Assembly (NCBI GenBank): GCA_041228285.1
Contig: CP166133.1
Coordinates: 372,001 to 436,000 of the forward strand
Source of the DNA: Neisseriaceae bacterium CLB008
Lineage (GTDB): Bacteria; Pseudomonadota; Gammaproteobacteria; Burkholderiales; Neisseriaceae
Length of the DNA stretch: 64,000 nucleotides
Direction of reading: 5' to 3'
Positions within the stretch are counted from its first letter, which is position 1, and every line of letters begins with the position of its first letter. The position numbers were made by a program, and so were the translations under genes. Positions 34,902-44,524 of the stretch are shown piece by piece. The notes under the pieces are model-generated. The model ran no database searches, was not told the DNA's origin, and saw only the letters and a program-made list of their open reading frames with translations.

Positions 34902-35779
34902 GCTTCTTCTGCCTTGGTTTCTAGGTTGAAGAAGTATTGCTGGGCGTCGATCGGGCCATCGTTCACCATGAGGGCTTGGTTGGCGGCGCCGTGTTTGATG
35001 ACGGCTAGGGCTAAATAGCCACTGGCGTCGGCACAGGCGTTGATGACGATGCCGGCATCGGCGCCGTCTTGCAGTACCGGCATGCCGGCTTCGATCACTT
35101 GCGCTGCGCGGGCGATCATCAGGCCGCGTTTGACTTGGCCGCGGTAGTGGGCGCGGGCAATGATTTCTTGGCCGGGGTAGCAGCCTTTTTTAAAGTGAAC
35201 GCCGCCTAAGGCCGTTTGGTTCAGCATTTGCGCCACGCAGGTTTCGGTGGTGGCGAGGCTGACCCAAGGATAGCCGCTGAGGATTTGCTGGCGCCACCAT
35301 GCGGTTTCAGCGGTGGCGTCATGGCTGGCGGCAACTTGGTCGGCCAGGCCCAGAATCACTTCAGATTGATTCGGTAGGGTGATGTGCCAGCCGTGATCGT
35401 CTTGGCGGGCGGCAAACTGGTGCAGCGGCGTGTCGCCGGCCTGAATGGGCTCGGAGCCGGTGGTGAGGCCGGCCACAACGCGGGCGTCGCTTAAATCAAT
35501 GCTGACCTTGGCGCGCATCACGAACATGCGCAGGCGCTTGGCCAAAGCCTCGGCTAGGTCTTTGGCCACCATCAGCCACAGCTCATCGCCGGTGTTTAAC
35601 ACCAGCATATTGGCGATGACGCGGCCTTTAGGCGTATTGTAAGTCGCATAGCAGGCGTGGCCGACGGCTAGGTCTTCGATGTGGTTAGACAATTGATTGT
35701 GTAAAAAAGTGGCGCGTTCTTCGCCGCTGAAGGCCAGCACGCTGAAAAACGGCAATAAACTGCTTTGGATTTGGGGCAT
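34898..35779 (-). CDS. ygfZ: Folate-binding YgfZ-family protein (Fe-S cluster maintenance)
   Basis: The 293-aa protein belongs to the YgfZ/GcvT-like family that binds tetrahydrofolate and supports certain Fe-S enzymes. The hallmark KGCYPGQEIIAR is present, with the reactive Cys. Other family marks are the N-terminal RATFLHNQLSNHIEDL and the ATYNTPKGRVIANMLV strand. It lies upstream of the DUF4442 gene with an overlap. Confidence 0.92.
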   Translation of the reverse strand: MPQIQSSLLPFFSVLAFSGEERATFLHNQLSNHIEDLAVGHACYATYNTPKGRVIANMLVLNTGDELWLMVAKDLAEALAKRLRMFVMRAKVSIDLSDARVVAGLTTGSEPIQAGDTPLHQFAARQDDHGWHITLPNQSEVILGLADQVAASHDATAETAWWRQQILSGYPWVSLATTETCVAQMLNQTALGGVHFKKGCYPGQEIIARAHYRGQVKRGLMIARAAQVIEAGMPVLQDGADAGIVINACADASGYLALAVIKHGAANQALMVNDGPIDAQQYFFNLETKAEEA

Positions 35780-35869
35780 GATTCTTCCTTATGGTCGGCA
35801 TTTGGCGCCAACGTTGGTGCGTGTGAGGGGTGGTGGGGCGGCTAGGCCGCACCCACTGACCACTAAGGC

Positions 35870-37849
35870 TTAAACGTCAACTTCGACTTGATTGCCTTTT
35901 TCTTCCATCCAGGCGCGGCGGCTGGCGGCTTCGCCTTTACCCATTAGCTTCACGAATGTGCTTTGGGTGTCGGTTTGATCCTGCTCTTGGCTGCCGATGC
36001 GCACTTGCAATAAGCGGCGGGTGTCTGGATGCATGGTGGTGTCTTTTAACTGGTCGGGGTTCATCTCGCCCAGGCCTTTAAAGCGGCTGATGGCGTAGGC
36101 GGTGTCTTTGACGCCTTCGGCCTGTAGGCGCTCGAGAATGCTGTCTAATTCTTGCTGATCGAGGGCGTATAGCTTACGCGCTGGCTTATTTTTGCCCTGG
36201 GCGTTGACGTCGACGCGGAACAGCGGCGGTTGCGCCACGTAGATGTTGCCGTTGGCCACCAGTTTGGGAAAGTGGCGATAGAACAAGGTCAGCAGCAGCA
36301 CCTGAATGTGGGCACCGTCGACGTCGGCATCGGACAGGATGGCGATTTTGCCATAGCGTAGGCCGCTGAGGTCGACGTTGTCTTTCGGGCCGTGTGGATC
36401 GACGCCGATGGCCACAGAAATGTCGTGAATCTCTGAATTCGAGAACAGCTGGTCTTTATGGACTTCAAAGCTGTTCAAGACCTTACCGCGTAGCGGCAAA
36501 ATGGCCTGAGTGGCTTTGTCGCGGGCCAGCTTAGCTGAACCGCCGGCCGAATCGCCTTCGACCAAGAAGAGTTCGTTCTCACGCACGTCTTCGCTTTCGC
36601 AGTCGGTCAGCTTGCCCGGTAAAACCGCCACGCCTGAGCCTTTGCGTTTTTCAATTTTCTTCACCGAACGCAGGCGGGCCTGCGCTTGGCGAATGGCCAG
36701 TTCGGCGATTTTCTTACCGGCGTCTACGTTTTGGTTAAGCCATAGCTCAATCGGGTCGGTGGACACGCTGGCGACTAAGCGCAGGGCGTCACGGTTGGTG
36801 AGCTTGTCTTTGGTTTGGCCTTGGAATTGAGGGTCTAATAGGCGTGCTGACAGCACAAACGACACTTTGTTGAACACGTCGTCAGACTGAACCTTCACCC
36901 CGCGCGGTAATAGATTGTGTAGGGTGATGAAGTTGTTCACCGCATGGTAGACGGCCTGTTTGAGGCCGGCCTCGTGGGTGCCGCCTAGGGGGGTGGGGAT
37001 GAGGTTGACGTAGCTTTCGTGGGCGGTGTTGCCTTCTTCCATCCAGGTGAGGGCAAAACTTGCGCCTTCGCCTTTGCTGAAGGTTTCGTGGTCGTCGTCG
37101 ATGTAGTTGTCGGCGGCAAAAATCGGTACGGCCATTTCCTGACCGTCACAGAGTTCTAATAAATAGCTTTTTAAACCGTTAGGATAATGCCAGGTTTTTT
37201 CATGCTGTAGGCCATCACTGCCGATTTGCGACAGGCTCACCTTTACGCCGGGCAGCAACACGGCCTTGGCGCGCAATAGCCGTTCTAATTCGGCGATGAC
37301 GTAGCGGCCGCTTTCAAAATACTTGGCGTTGGGCCAGACGCGCACCGTGGTGCCGGTGTCTTTCACCGCACACTTGCCAATTTGGGTCAGCGGTTCGATG
37401 ACGTCGCCGCCGGAGAAAACAATGCGCCAAATGCCGCCTTCGCGTTTGACCGTGACTTCTAAGCGGTGGCTTAAAGCGTTAGTGACCGAAACGCCCACGC
37501 CGTGTAGGCCGCCGGAAAACGCATAGGCGCCGCCGTCTTTTTTATTAAACTTACCGCCGGCGTGCAGCTGGGTAAACACCAGTTCGACCACGCTGATTTG
37601 CTCAATCGGGTGTAGGCCAACGGGAATGCCGCGACCGTCGTCGGACACGCTCAAAGAGCCGTCTTCGTGAATGACGACTTCGACGTTTTGGGCGTAGCCG
37701 CCCAAGGCCTCATCCGCCGCGTTGTCGATGACTTCTTGGCAGATGTGGGTCGGGCTGTCGGTACGGGTATACATGCCCGGACGTTCTTTAACCGGCTCCA
37801 GGCCTTTTAAGATCTGGACGCTGCTTTCGTTATACTGTTTGTCGGTCAT
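35870..37849 (-). CDS. parE: DNA topoisomerase IV subunit B
   Basis: ParE is the ATPase subunit of topoisomerase IV, which decatenates daughter chromosomes. The 659-aa length fits ParE rather than GyrB. The GHKL site is visible (EVIDNAADEALGGY, VSDDGRGIPVG, GGLHGVGVSVTNALS), followed by the TOPRIM elements LVEGDSAGGSAK and ILSDADVDGAHI, and GLGEMNPDQL. parC is not in the window. The gene is 45 bases from rppH. Confidence 0.95.
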   Translation of the reverse strand: MTDKQYNESSVQILKGLEPVKERPGMYTRTDSPTHICQEVIDNAADEALGGYAQNVEVVIHEDGSLSVSDDGRGIPVGLHPIEQISVVELVFTQLHAGGKFNKKDGGAYAFSGGLHGVGVSVTNALSHRLEVTVKREGGIWRIVFSGGDVIEPLTQIGKCAVKDTGTTVRVWPNAKYFESGRYVIAELERLLRAKAVLLPGVKVSLSQIGSDGLQHEKTWHYPNGLKSYLLELCDGQEMAVPIFAADNYIDDDHETFSKGEGASFALTWMEEGNTAHESYVNLIPTPLGGTHEAGLKQAVYHAVNNFITLHNLLPRGVKVQSDDVFNKVSFVLSARLLDPQFQGQTKDKLTNRDALRLVASVSTDPIELWLNQNVDAGKKIAELAIRQAQARLRSVKKIEKRKGSGVAVLPGKLTDCESEDVRENELFLVEGDSAGGSAKLARDKATQAILPLRGKVLNSFEVHKDQLFSNSEIHDISVAIGVDPHGPKDNVDLSGLRYGKIAILSDADVDGAHIQVLLLTLFYRHFPKLVANGNIYVAQPPLFRVDVNAQGKNKPARKLYALDQQELDSILERLQAEGVKDTAYAISRFKGLGEMNPDQLKDTTMHPDTRRLLQVRIGSQEQDQTDTQSTFVKLMGKGEAASRRAWMEEKGNQVEVDV

Positions 37850-37894
37850 AGTGATGGCGCTTCTTCCCGTAGGCGGCAGAGCAGAACCCTGCCT

Positions 37895-38422
37895 TTAAGG
37901 TTGTGATGATGAGTCTTGGCAACGGTGGGTGTAGTCGGTGAGGGATTCCATGTGGCGCAAAAAGCGCGACAGCTCCAATAAAGCCCCTTCATAAACATCT
38001 CGTTTAAAGTCGATGACTTCTTCTATCGGTGCCCAATAGTCATGCCAGCGCCAGGCATCGAATTCCGGATGCGTGCTGGCGCGTAGCGAGACGTCCGATT
38101 CCTTACCGACCAGGCGCAGCAGATACCAAATTTGTTTTTGGCCTTTATAAGAGCCGCGCCATTCGCGGCGAACCCAATGTCTGGGCACGTCGTAGCGCAG
38201 CCAGTCGCGGGTACGGCCGAGGATCTTAACGTGTTGCGGCAATAAGCCGACTTCTTCGAGCAGTTCTCGGTACATGGCTGATTCAGGGCTTTCGCCAGGC
38301 TTGATGCCGCCTTGTGGAAACTGCCATGAGTGCTCGCGGATGCGTTTGCCCCAAAAAACTTCATTGCGTTGGTTGGTTAAAATAATGCCAACGTTGGGGC
38401 GATAGCCGTCTCTATCTAACAT
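37895..38422 (-). CDS. rppH: RNA pyrophosphohydrolase RppH
   Basis: RppH removes pyrophosphate from 5' ends of mRNA and starts decay. The 175-aa protein begins [20 protein letters not shown], typical for RppH, and carries a Nudix box: [22 protein letters not shown] (shown in part: [17 protein letters not shown]). The QFPQGG motif is also present. The gene is upstream of parE on the same strand. Confidence 0.94.
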   Translation of the reverse strand: MLDRDGYRPNVGIILTNQRNEVFWGKRIREHSWQFPQGGIKPGESPESAMYRELLEEVGLLPQHVKILGRTRDWLRYDVPRHWVRREWRGSYKGQKQIWYLLRLVGKESDVSLRASTHPEFDAWRWHDYWAPIEEVIDFKRDVYEGALLELSRFLRHMESLTDYTHRCQDSSSQP

Positions 38423-38657
38423 AATTTAATCGCCCAAAAATAAGGTTAATTTTCCCATAAAATAGGCATTTGCGCCACAGTTGACGACCAGCTCGTCCGC
38501 GCTAGATCAGGCTTGCATATGGCATGCTACTTTAATCTTGCCGATAATGGCTTGTCAATCGAGGAAAATCCACGTCTAATGGGCACCATCAAAAATGGGC
38601 CATAAGGCTATTTTTAACATAAGTTGATGAGTAATCGCGGAAATTAGGGTGGCAAAC

Positions 38658-39776
38658 ATGAAATATGCACGATTATTGGCCCTGCTCGCCACAATGAGCC
38701 TGGCCGCCTGCGGGCAAGAGGGAAAAGACACGGCGACGCCAAAAGCGCCAGCCCAGGTTTTAAACATTTATAACTGGTCAGACTACATCGACCCGGATAC
38801 GGTGGCGGATTTTGCCCGAGCGCAGCAGATTAAGGTGCGTTACGACGTTTACGACAGCAACGAAATACTGGAAGCTAAAGTGTTGACCGGTCAGTCAGGC
38901 TACGACTTAGTCGGCCCTTCGGATAATTTTGTGCCCCGCCAAATTAAGGCCGGTGCCTACCAGAAGCTGAATAAGGCCTGGTTGCCGAACTATGATTTAA
39001 TCAACCCCATGCTGTTGGACAAGCTCACCGCTGTGGACCCGGGCAATGAATACGTGGTGCCCAATTATTGGGGCATCAACACCTTGGCGATCAACGTTGA
39101 TAAGGTGAAGGCTGCCTTGGGCGGCCCGCTGCCCGAGAATCCTTGGGACTTGGTGTTTGCGTCTGAATACACCGAGCGGCTACAGCGCTGCGGCATCAGC
39201 TATTTGGATTCGCCTTCAGAGATGTTTCCTTTGGTACTGAACTACATCGGTGCCGATCCAAACAGTCGTGAAGTAGCCGACTATGATCGGGCGGCAGAGG
39301 CCATGATGGCGGTACGCAAACACGTGAAACGCTTTGTGTCTGGCGGCTACATCGATGACATGGCCAGTGGCAACGTGTGTGTGGCGATTGGCTTTGGTGG
39401 CGATTTAAACATTGCCAAACGGCGCGCCATTGACGCGGGTAACGGCGTGGACATTGAGGTGTTGGTGCCTAAAACCGGTTTCGGAGTATGGATTGACACG
39501 TTTGCGATTCCGCGCGACGCCAAAAATGTGGCTCAAGCCCATGCCTTCATCAACGCCATGCTGGACCCTAAGGTGGCGGCGAAAAACGCCGACTTTGTGA
39601 CTTATGCACCGTCTAGCTTACCGGCTCGGGCTTTAATGCAGCCAGAATACGCCCAAGACGACTCGATTTTCCCCAGCGACCAAGCCTTGGCTAAGGGTTT
39701 TGTGATCTTGCCGATGGCGCCAGAAACGGCGAAGCATTCCGTGCGCCTATGGCAACGGGTGAAGAGTGGTAAGTAG
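38658..39776 (+). CDS. PotF-like polyamine-binding lipoprotein, copy 1
   Basis: The 372-aa product has a lipobox (MSLAACGQ) and the PotF family opening NIYNWSDYIDPDTVADFA. The segments SNEILEAKVLTGQSGYDLV and VPNYWGINTLAINVDKV are shared with the other two copies nearby. PotF binds putrescine in the periplasm for PotGHI uptake. I chose the ATG at 38658 because AGGGTGG precedes it; a GTG nine bases upstream is the alternative. No potGHI genes are adjacent. Confidence 0.88.
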   Translation: MKYARLLALLATMSLAACGQEGKDTATPKAPAQVLNIYNWSDYIDPDTVADFARAQQIKVRYDVYDSNEILEAKVLTGQSGYDLVGPSDNFVPRQIKAGAYQKLNKAWLPNYDLINPMLLDKLTAVDPGNEYVVPNYWGINTLAINVDKVKAALGGPLPENPWDLVFASEYTERLQRCGISYLDSPSEMFPLVLNYIGADPNSREVADYDRAAEAMMAVRKHVKRFVSGGYIDDMASGNVCVAIGFGGDLNIAKRRAIDAGNGVDIEVLVPKTGFGVWIDTFAIPRDAKNVAQAHAFINAMLDPKVAAKNADFVTYAPSSLPARALMQPEYAQDDSIFPSDQALAKGFVILPMAPETAKHSVRLWQRVKSGK

Positions 39777-39798
39777 CTGTTAGGGCAGTGGGATTTTG

Positions 39799-39830
39799 AC
39801 GTAAAGGCAGCTTAACTGTTGCCTTTACGT
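39799..39830. repeat. Eleven-base inverted repeat between the first two PotF-like genes
   Basis: ACGTAAAGGCA (39799-39809) and TGCCTTTACGT (39820-39830) are perfect inverted copies with a ten-base spacer. The T tract expected of an intrinsic terminator is missing, so it may be an operator or a weak terminator. Confidence 0.6.
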
Positions 39831-39989
39831 TGAGCATCCTGCATGCTAGCGTAAAAATAGGGCATAAAGTTTGAATAATACTTGTCACAAACGTGAAATA
39901 AACGTTTAATGACGCCCATGGCTGTTGACAGCCTCGGTTTGCTTTTTGTATCTGTGTATCTTGTTTGAAGAAATCCTCAAGGAGGAATA

Positions 39990-41147
39990 ATGAAAAAGAA
40001 AGTTCTATTTGCGGTTGTGACATCGTTATTCTTGGCTGCCTGTGGTGGTGGTGATAAAGATCAAGCTGCTGCGCCAGCCCCGTCTCCTGAGCCAATCGAC
40101 CAGGCCGCTGGCCCAAGTAAAGTGTTGAATATTTACAACTGGTCTGATTACGTTGACCCTCAAACCGTCACCGATTTTGAGCGCGCTCATAAAGTGAAAA
40201 TTCGCTATGACTACTATGACAGCAATGAAACCTTAGAAGGTAAAGTGTTGACCGGTAAGTCTGGCTATGATTTGGTGGGTCCATCGAATGGTTTTGTGGG
40301 TCGTCAAATCCAAGCAGGTGCCTACCAAAAAATCGACAAGAGCAAGATTCCTAACTATGAGTTGATCAGTCCTGCGCTGTTGGAAAAAATGGCCATGACC
40401 GACCCTGGTAATGAATACGTAGTGCCGTTCTTCTGGGGCATCAACACCTTGGCGATCAACGTCGACAAAGTGAAAGAAGCTTTGGGTACGGATAAATTGC
40501 CGGACAATGAATGGGACTTGGTGTTTAATCCTGAGTATGCGCAAAAGCTGAAAAGCTGCGGTATCAGCCTATTAGACAGCCCGTTCGAAATGTACCCAGT
40601 GGCGATGAACTACGTGGGCGTGGACCCACAAAGCAGTGAGAAAGAAGACCTTGATCAGGCCACTGAGATGTTGCGTAAAGTGCGTCCCTTCATCAAGCGC
40701 TTTAGCTCGTCAGGCTACATCGACGACATGGCCCGTGGCGACCTATGCGTGGCGGTGGGCTACGGTGGTGATTTGAACATTGCCAAGCGTCGTGCCGAAG
40801 AAACCAATAATGGCGTGAAGCTATCGGTATTGGTGCCAAAAACCGGCTTTGGCGTGTGGATTGATTCGTTTGCCATTCCGGTGGACGCGCAAAATCTAGA
40901 CAATGCCTATGCCTACATCAACAATGCCTTAGAGCCTAAGGTTGCGGCGAAAAACGGTGATTTTGTGACCTATGCTCCTTCTAGTACGCCTGCTAAGGCG
41001 CTGATGGACAAACAGTTCTCACAAGATCGTTCGATTTTCCCAAGCGATGACGACATGAAAAATGGCTTTGTGATGTTGCCTAAAGAGCCCAAAATGGTTC
41101 GCTACAGCGTGAAGCAGTGGCAAGGCTTGAAATCAGGCCAGAAGTAA
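39990..41147 (+). CDS. PotF-like polyamine-binding lipoprotein, copy 2
   Basis: The 385-aa product has a lipobox (FLAACGGG) and the same core as copy 1: NIYNWSDYVDPQTVTDFE, GYDLVGPSNGFVGRQIQAG, FFWGINTLAINVDKVKEA and KRFSSSGYIDDMARGDLC. An Ala/Pro linker follows the lipid Cys. The ribosome site AAGGAGG precedes the ATG. It is closer to copy 3 than to copy 1 by eye. A strong terminator follows, so it is probably a single-gene unit. Confidence 0.9.
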   Translation: MKKKVLFAVVTSLFLAACGGGDKDQAAAPAPSPEPIDQAAGPSKVLNIYNWSDYVDPQTVTDFERAHKVKIRYDYYDSNETLEGKVLTGKSGYDLVGPSNGFVGRQIQAGAYQKIDKSKIPNYELISPALLEKMAMTDPGNEYVVPFFWGINTLAINVDKVKEALGTDKLPDNEWDLVFNPEYAQKLKSCGISLLDSPFEMYPVAMNYVGVDPQSSEKEDLDQATEMLRKVRPFIKRFSSSGYIDDMARGDLCVAVGYGGDLNIAKRRAEETNNGVKLSVLVPKTGFGVWIDSFAIPVDAQNLDNAYAYINNALEPKVAAKNGDFVTYAPSSTPAKALMDKQFSQDRSIFPSDDDMKNGFVMLPKEPKMVRYSVKQWQGLKSGQK

Positions 41148-41170
41148 GCATGCACATGCTGCTTTAATCA

Positions 41171-41198
41171 AAAACCCCGCCTTGGCGGGGTTTTTTTT
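41171..41198 (+). terminator. Intrinsic terminator after PotF-like copy 2
   Basis: AACCCCGCC and GGCGGGGTT form the stem, followed by a run of eight T. Confidence 0.9.
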
Positions 41199-41238
41199 AT
41201 CATGAACGCTCGACGTCGGCTTGGCTTGCGTTCATGAT
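41199..41238. repeat. Inverted repeat before the methyltransferase gene
   Basis: Perfect 11-base arms ATCATGAACGC (41199-41209) and GCGTTCATGAT (41228-41238) are separated by 18 bases. The repeat starts where the preceding terminator ends and lies 48 bases before the methyltransferase start. Confidence 0.65.
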
Positions 41239-41285
41239 AGGGCAAAGCGGTTAAACCGATGGCCCTAAAAGATAAGGATGAGGTT

Positions 41286-42047
41286 ATGAACGACAGCACC
41301 CAACGTTTTGGCAGTAGAGTCACCGACTACATTAAATATCGGCCCAGCTACCCCCATGCTTTAATGGCGTATTTGGCCGAAGAGGTGGGCGTGGACGCCA
41401 CCGCCGTGGTGGCCGATATTGGGTCCGGTACGGGTATTTTTACGGGCCTGTTGCTGGATCAGGTGGCGCAGGTGTATGCCGTAGAGCCCAATGAAGGCAT
41501 GCGTCAAGCGGCCGAAACGCTGTTAGCCGCGGCGCCTAATTGGCTGTCGGTGCAAGGGCGTGCGGAAGCCACGGGTTTGCCGCCGGCTTCGGTGGATGTG
41601 GTGACCATGGCTCAGGCTTATCACTGGGTGGATCGCGACTTAGCCATTCCTGAGTTTCAACGTATTTTGAAGCCAGGCGGTAAAGTGGTGCTGGTGTGGA
41701 ATAATCGGCTTATGGACACGCCGTTTTTACGCACCTACGAGGCGCTGCTGCAAACCTATGGCACCGACTATACCGAAATCAACCATCAGCATTTGCGTCA
41801 AGCCGACATCCAAGCCTGCTTCGATGGGCCGTTCACTAAGCGGGTGTTTACCAATCAGCAGCTGTTTGACTATGCAGGCTTAAAAGGGCGGGCGCTGTCT
41901 AGCTCCTATGTGCCTGCGGCCGATACGGCGGCATTCTCCGAATTTGAGCAAGCCCTATACGAGTCGTTCTGTACCCATCAACGAGGTGGGAAAGTGGCGT
42001 TTAATTATGATGCTGAAGTGTATTGGGGTGAGGTCAAAAAATCTTGA
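41286..42047 (+). CDS. Class I SAM-dependent methyltransferase
   Basis: From the ATG at 41286 the product is 253 aa. Motif I is VADIGSGTGIFTG, followed by the acidic strand YAVEPNEGM, and TMAQAYHWVDRD and LKPGGKVVLVWNNR are typical of the Methyltransf_11/25 group. The substrate is unknown. It sits between PotF-like copies 2 and 3 and has no visible functional tie to them. The start is supported by AAGGATGAGG upstream. Confidence 0.82.
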   Translation: MNDSTQRFGSRVTDYIKYRPSYPHALMAYLAEEVGVDATAVVADIGSGTGIFTGLLLDQVAQVYAVEPNEGMRQAAETLLAAAPNWLSVQGRAEATGLPPASVDVVTMAQAYHWVDRDLAIPEFQRILKPGGKVVLVWNNRLMDTPFLRTYEALLQTYGTDYTEINHQHLRQADIQACFDGPFTKRVFTNQQLFDYAGLKGRALSSSYVPAADTAAFSEFEQALYESFCTHQRGGKVAFNYDAEVYWGEVKKS

Positions 42048-42276
42048 TAAGGCGTTTTGACGGCCTTAAGGGCTTGTTGTGACGTCTGTTTTTACCCACA
42101 CTTTGATGACAGGGGCTGCGTTTTCTTACTAAATTATATTGATGGCAATTTAAAGCATGCTAGAGTGAAGTGGTTGTTGAATCGAAACGTTGTAGCGCTG
42201 GTGAATCATATAAACGGTCTGCCCTTTGTCGGCATGAACCCATCCGTGTGTGAGAAACAATCGAGGAGAAACAAGC

Positions 42277-43434
42277 ATGACGCATAAATCCATCATGATG
42301 ACGGCAATACTGTCGCTTTTTTTGGCCGCCTGTGGCGGTGAATCCCAGCCGGCGGCGCCGGCGCCTAGCACCGACGGCACCGATCCGCCTGCCACCACCG
42401 CTGATGGTGGTTTCCTGAATATTTACAACTGGTCTGACTATGTCGATCCACAAACCGTGGCCGACTTTGGGAAGGCCCATAACCTCACCATTCGCTACGA
42501 CTATTACGACAGCAACGAGGCCTTAGAAGGCAAGGTGTTGACCGGTAAGTCTGGCTACGACATTGTGGCTCCGACCATTGGCTTTGTGGGCCGCCAAATT
42601 CAGGCCGGTGCCTACCAAAAGCTGGATAAAAGCAAAATTCCCAATTACAGCCTGATCAGCCCCGTACTGCTGGAGAAAATGGCTGTGGCCGACCCGGGTA
42701 ATCAGTACGCCGTGCCCTTTTTCTGGGGCATGAACACGATTGGCATCAACGTAGATAAAGTGAAGGCCGCCTTAGGCGACATGCCCATGCCCGAGAATGA
42801 GTGGGATTTGGTGTTTAACCCCGACTATGCGAAAAAGTTGCAAAGCTGCGGCATCAGCATCTTAGACAGCCAGTATGAAGTGCTACCGATTGCGCTGAAT
42901 CATATGGGTAAAGACCCTCAGAGCAATAATAAAGACGACTTAATGGCCGCCGTCGACATGATGGGTAAGGTACGGCCTTACATTAAGCGCTTTAGCTCAT
43001 CTGGCTACATCGACGACATGGCGCGCGGCGATTTATGCGTGACTTTAGGCTATGGCGGCGACATCCACATTGCCCAACGCCGCGCCGAAGAGGCTAAAAA
43101 TGGCGTGAAGCTGAAGGTGTTTGCGCCTAAGGCTGGTGTGGGCCTGTGGGTGGATTCGTTCATGCTGCCGGTGGATGCGAAAAACCTCGACAATGCCTAT
43201 GCCTACATCAACGATGCGCTTGATCCTAAAGTGGCGGCTAAAAATGGCGACTTTGTCAGCTATGCACCGTCTAGCGTACCGGCCAAGGATTTGATGAAGC
43301 CTGAGTTTGTCAATGAGCCGTCTATTTTCCCCACCGACGATGTCTTAAAAAACAGCTTTATGCTGCTGCAAAAAGACCCCGAAACGGTGAAATACAGCGT
43401 GCGCCTGTGGCAGCAGCTCAAATCCGGTAAATAA
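42277..43434 (+). CDS. PotF-like polyamine-binding lipoprotein, copy 3
   Basis: From the ATG at 42277 (GAGGAG eight bases upstream) the product is 385 aa. The lipobox is FLAACGGE, a Pro/Ala/Thr-rich linker follows, and the PotF core is NIYNWSDYVDPQTVADFG, GKSGYDIVAPTIGFVGRQIQ, FFWGMNTIGINVDKV and KRFSSSGYIDDMARGDLC. Several binding-site-region changes relative to copy 2 (for example GPSN to APTI) suggest a different ligand. It ends at a terminator. Confidence 0.9.
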   Translation: MTHKSIMMTAILSLFLAACGGESQPAAPAPSTDGTDPPATTADGGFLNIYNWSDYVDPQTVADFGKAHNLTIRYDYYDSNEALEGKVLTGKSGYDIVAPTIGFVGRQIQAGAYQKLDKSKIPNYSLISPVLLEKMAVADPGNQYAVPFFWGMNTIGINVDKVKAALGDMPMPENEWDLVFNPDYAKKLQSCGISILDSQYEVLPIALNHMGKDPQSNNKDDLMAAVDMMGKVRPYIKRFSSSGYIDDMARGDLCVTLGYGGDIHIAQRRAEEAKNGVKLKVFAPKAGVGLWVDSFMLPVDAKNLDNAYAYINDALDPKVAAKNGDFVSYAPSSVPAKDLMKPEFVNEPSIFPTDDVLKNSFMLLQKDPETVKYSVRLWQQLKSGK

Positions 43435-43448
43435 ATTTAGCCACAAGG

Positions 43449-43475
43449 AAAGCCAGCGTTCGCTGGCTTTTTTTT
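43449..43475 (+). terminator. Intrinsic terminator after PotF-like copy 3
   Basis: AAAGCCAGCG and CGCTGGCTTT pair around TT and are followed by T residues. It also ends close to the convergent LysR gene. Confidence 0.9.
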
Positions 43476-43479
43476 CGGG

Positions 43480-44394
43480 TTAATCGGCTGTGGCCGTGAG
43501 GCACAGCGCTTCGATGATGTCGTGCATGGTTTTTTGGGTTTGGGTCATGATGCGCTTATTGGAGGTGGCCATGAATAGCTTGTTGACCAGCTGCGGCGAC
43601 GCAATTGGGTAGGCGCTGAGCTTCTCTGGATTAGCCACCAAGGCCAGCGTTTGGCGCGACAAAATGGCGTAGCCCATGCCTTCGCACACCAGCTCTAAGA
43701 TGGTGTTGACGCTGTTCATTTCCAAAATGGTGTTGGGCTTACAGCCGATTTTGGCCATTTCCACTTCGACCAGCATGCGATAGCTGTTGGGGTGGCTGGG
43801 TAAAATTAAAGGCAGGCTGGCGACGTCGCTGAGTTGAAAGTCGGTTTGGCCGCGTAGGGCCACATCGCCGCTGGGGGCAATGAGGCACAGATGATCTTTG
43901 GCTAAGAGGCTGATCTCAAGGTCGGGCGAAAACGCTGGATTGTGCAAAAGGCCCATGTCGAGGCGGCCAGTCAACAGGCCTTCTTCGATGACAGAGGTTA
44001 AGCCTTCCATGATGATTAGGCTGGCGTGGGGCAGCTGCTGACGAAAAGCGCGGGTAAGCGGGACGGCTAAAAGCTTGGCCATGGTCGGCGGTAGGCCAAT
44101 GGTGACGCGGCCTGATAGCTGGCCTTGGGTGACGGCCTCATGGGCGCGTTCAACTTGATGTAAGATGCCGCGACAGTGTTCTAACAGCACCTTGCCTGCA
44201 TCGGTTAGGGTCACGCCGCGGCCGTTACGGATGAGTAGGTTTTGGTGTAGGTCGACTTCAAGGCGGCGAATTTGGCGGCTTAAAATCGGTTGGGCGATGT
44301 CTAAGAAGTGCGCGGCCTTGGTGAAGCTGCCCATTTCGGCGACGTGGGTGAAATACCGCAACTGCTTGAGGTCCATTGGGGGATCGTTCAGCAT
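43480..44394 (-). CDS. LysR-family regulator of the protocatechuate 4,5-cleavage operon (putative)
   Basis: The 304-aa product has an N-terminal winged helix (LKQLRYFTHVAEMGSFTKAA, QPILSRQIRRLEVDLHQNLL) and a LysR effector domain. It is divergent from galD with 182 bases between the starts, the usual layout for a LysR regulator and its target, so it is probably the LigR-like activator responding to protocatechuate or a pathway intermediate. I chose the ATG at 44394 because GGAG lies eight bases upstream. Confidence 0.85.
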   Translation of the reverse strand: MLNDPPMDLKQLRYFTHVAEMGSFTKAAHFLDIAQPILSRQIRRLEVDLHQNLLIRNGRGVTLTDAGKVLLEHCRGILHQVERAHEAVTQGQLSGRVTIGLPPTMAKLLAVPLTRAFRQQLPHASLIIMEGLTSVIEEGLLTGRLDMGLLHNPAFSPDLEISLLAKDHLCLIAPSGDVALRGQTDFQLSDVASLPLILPSHPNSYRMLVEVEMAKIGCKPNTILEMNSVNTILELVCEGMGYAILSRQTLALVANPEKLSAYPIASPQLVNKLFMATSNKRIMTQTQKTMHDIIEALCLTATAD

Positions 44395-44524
44395 GGTCAT
44401 TCTCCGTTTCTCTGTCTGAATCTGTTTTTGTAGTTATGCATTTTTGTACTATCTACTAGTCTTGTTTTTATATTTATAAGCATAGCGTAATTTCATAAGA
44501 TGGTCATCAGCTCTGGGGGGAAGT

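Noticed and set aside
42057-42287. Reading frame of 76 codons between the methyltransferase and PotF-like copy 3
   Set aside because: It begins with TTG, lacks a ribosome site and runs into the start of the next gene in another frame.
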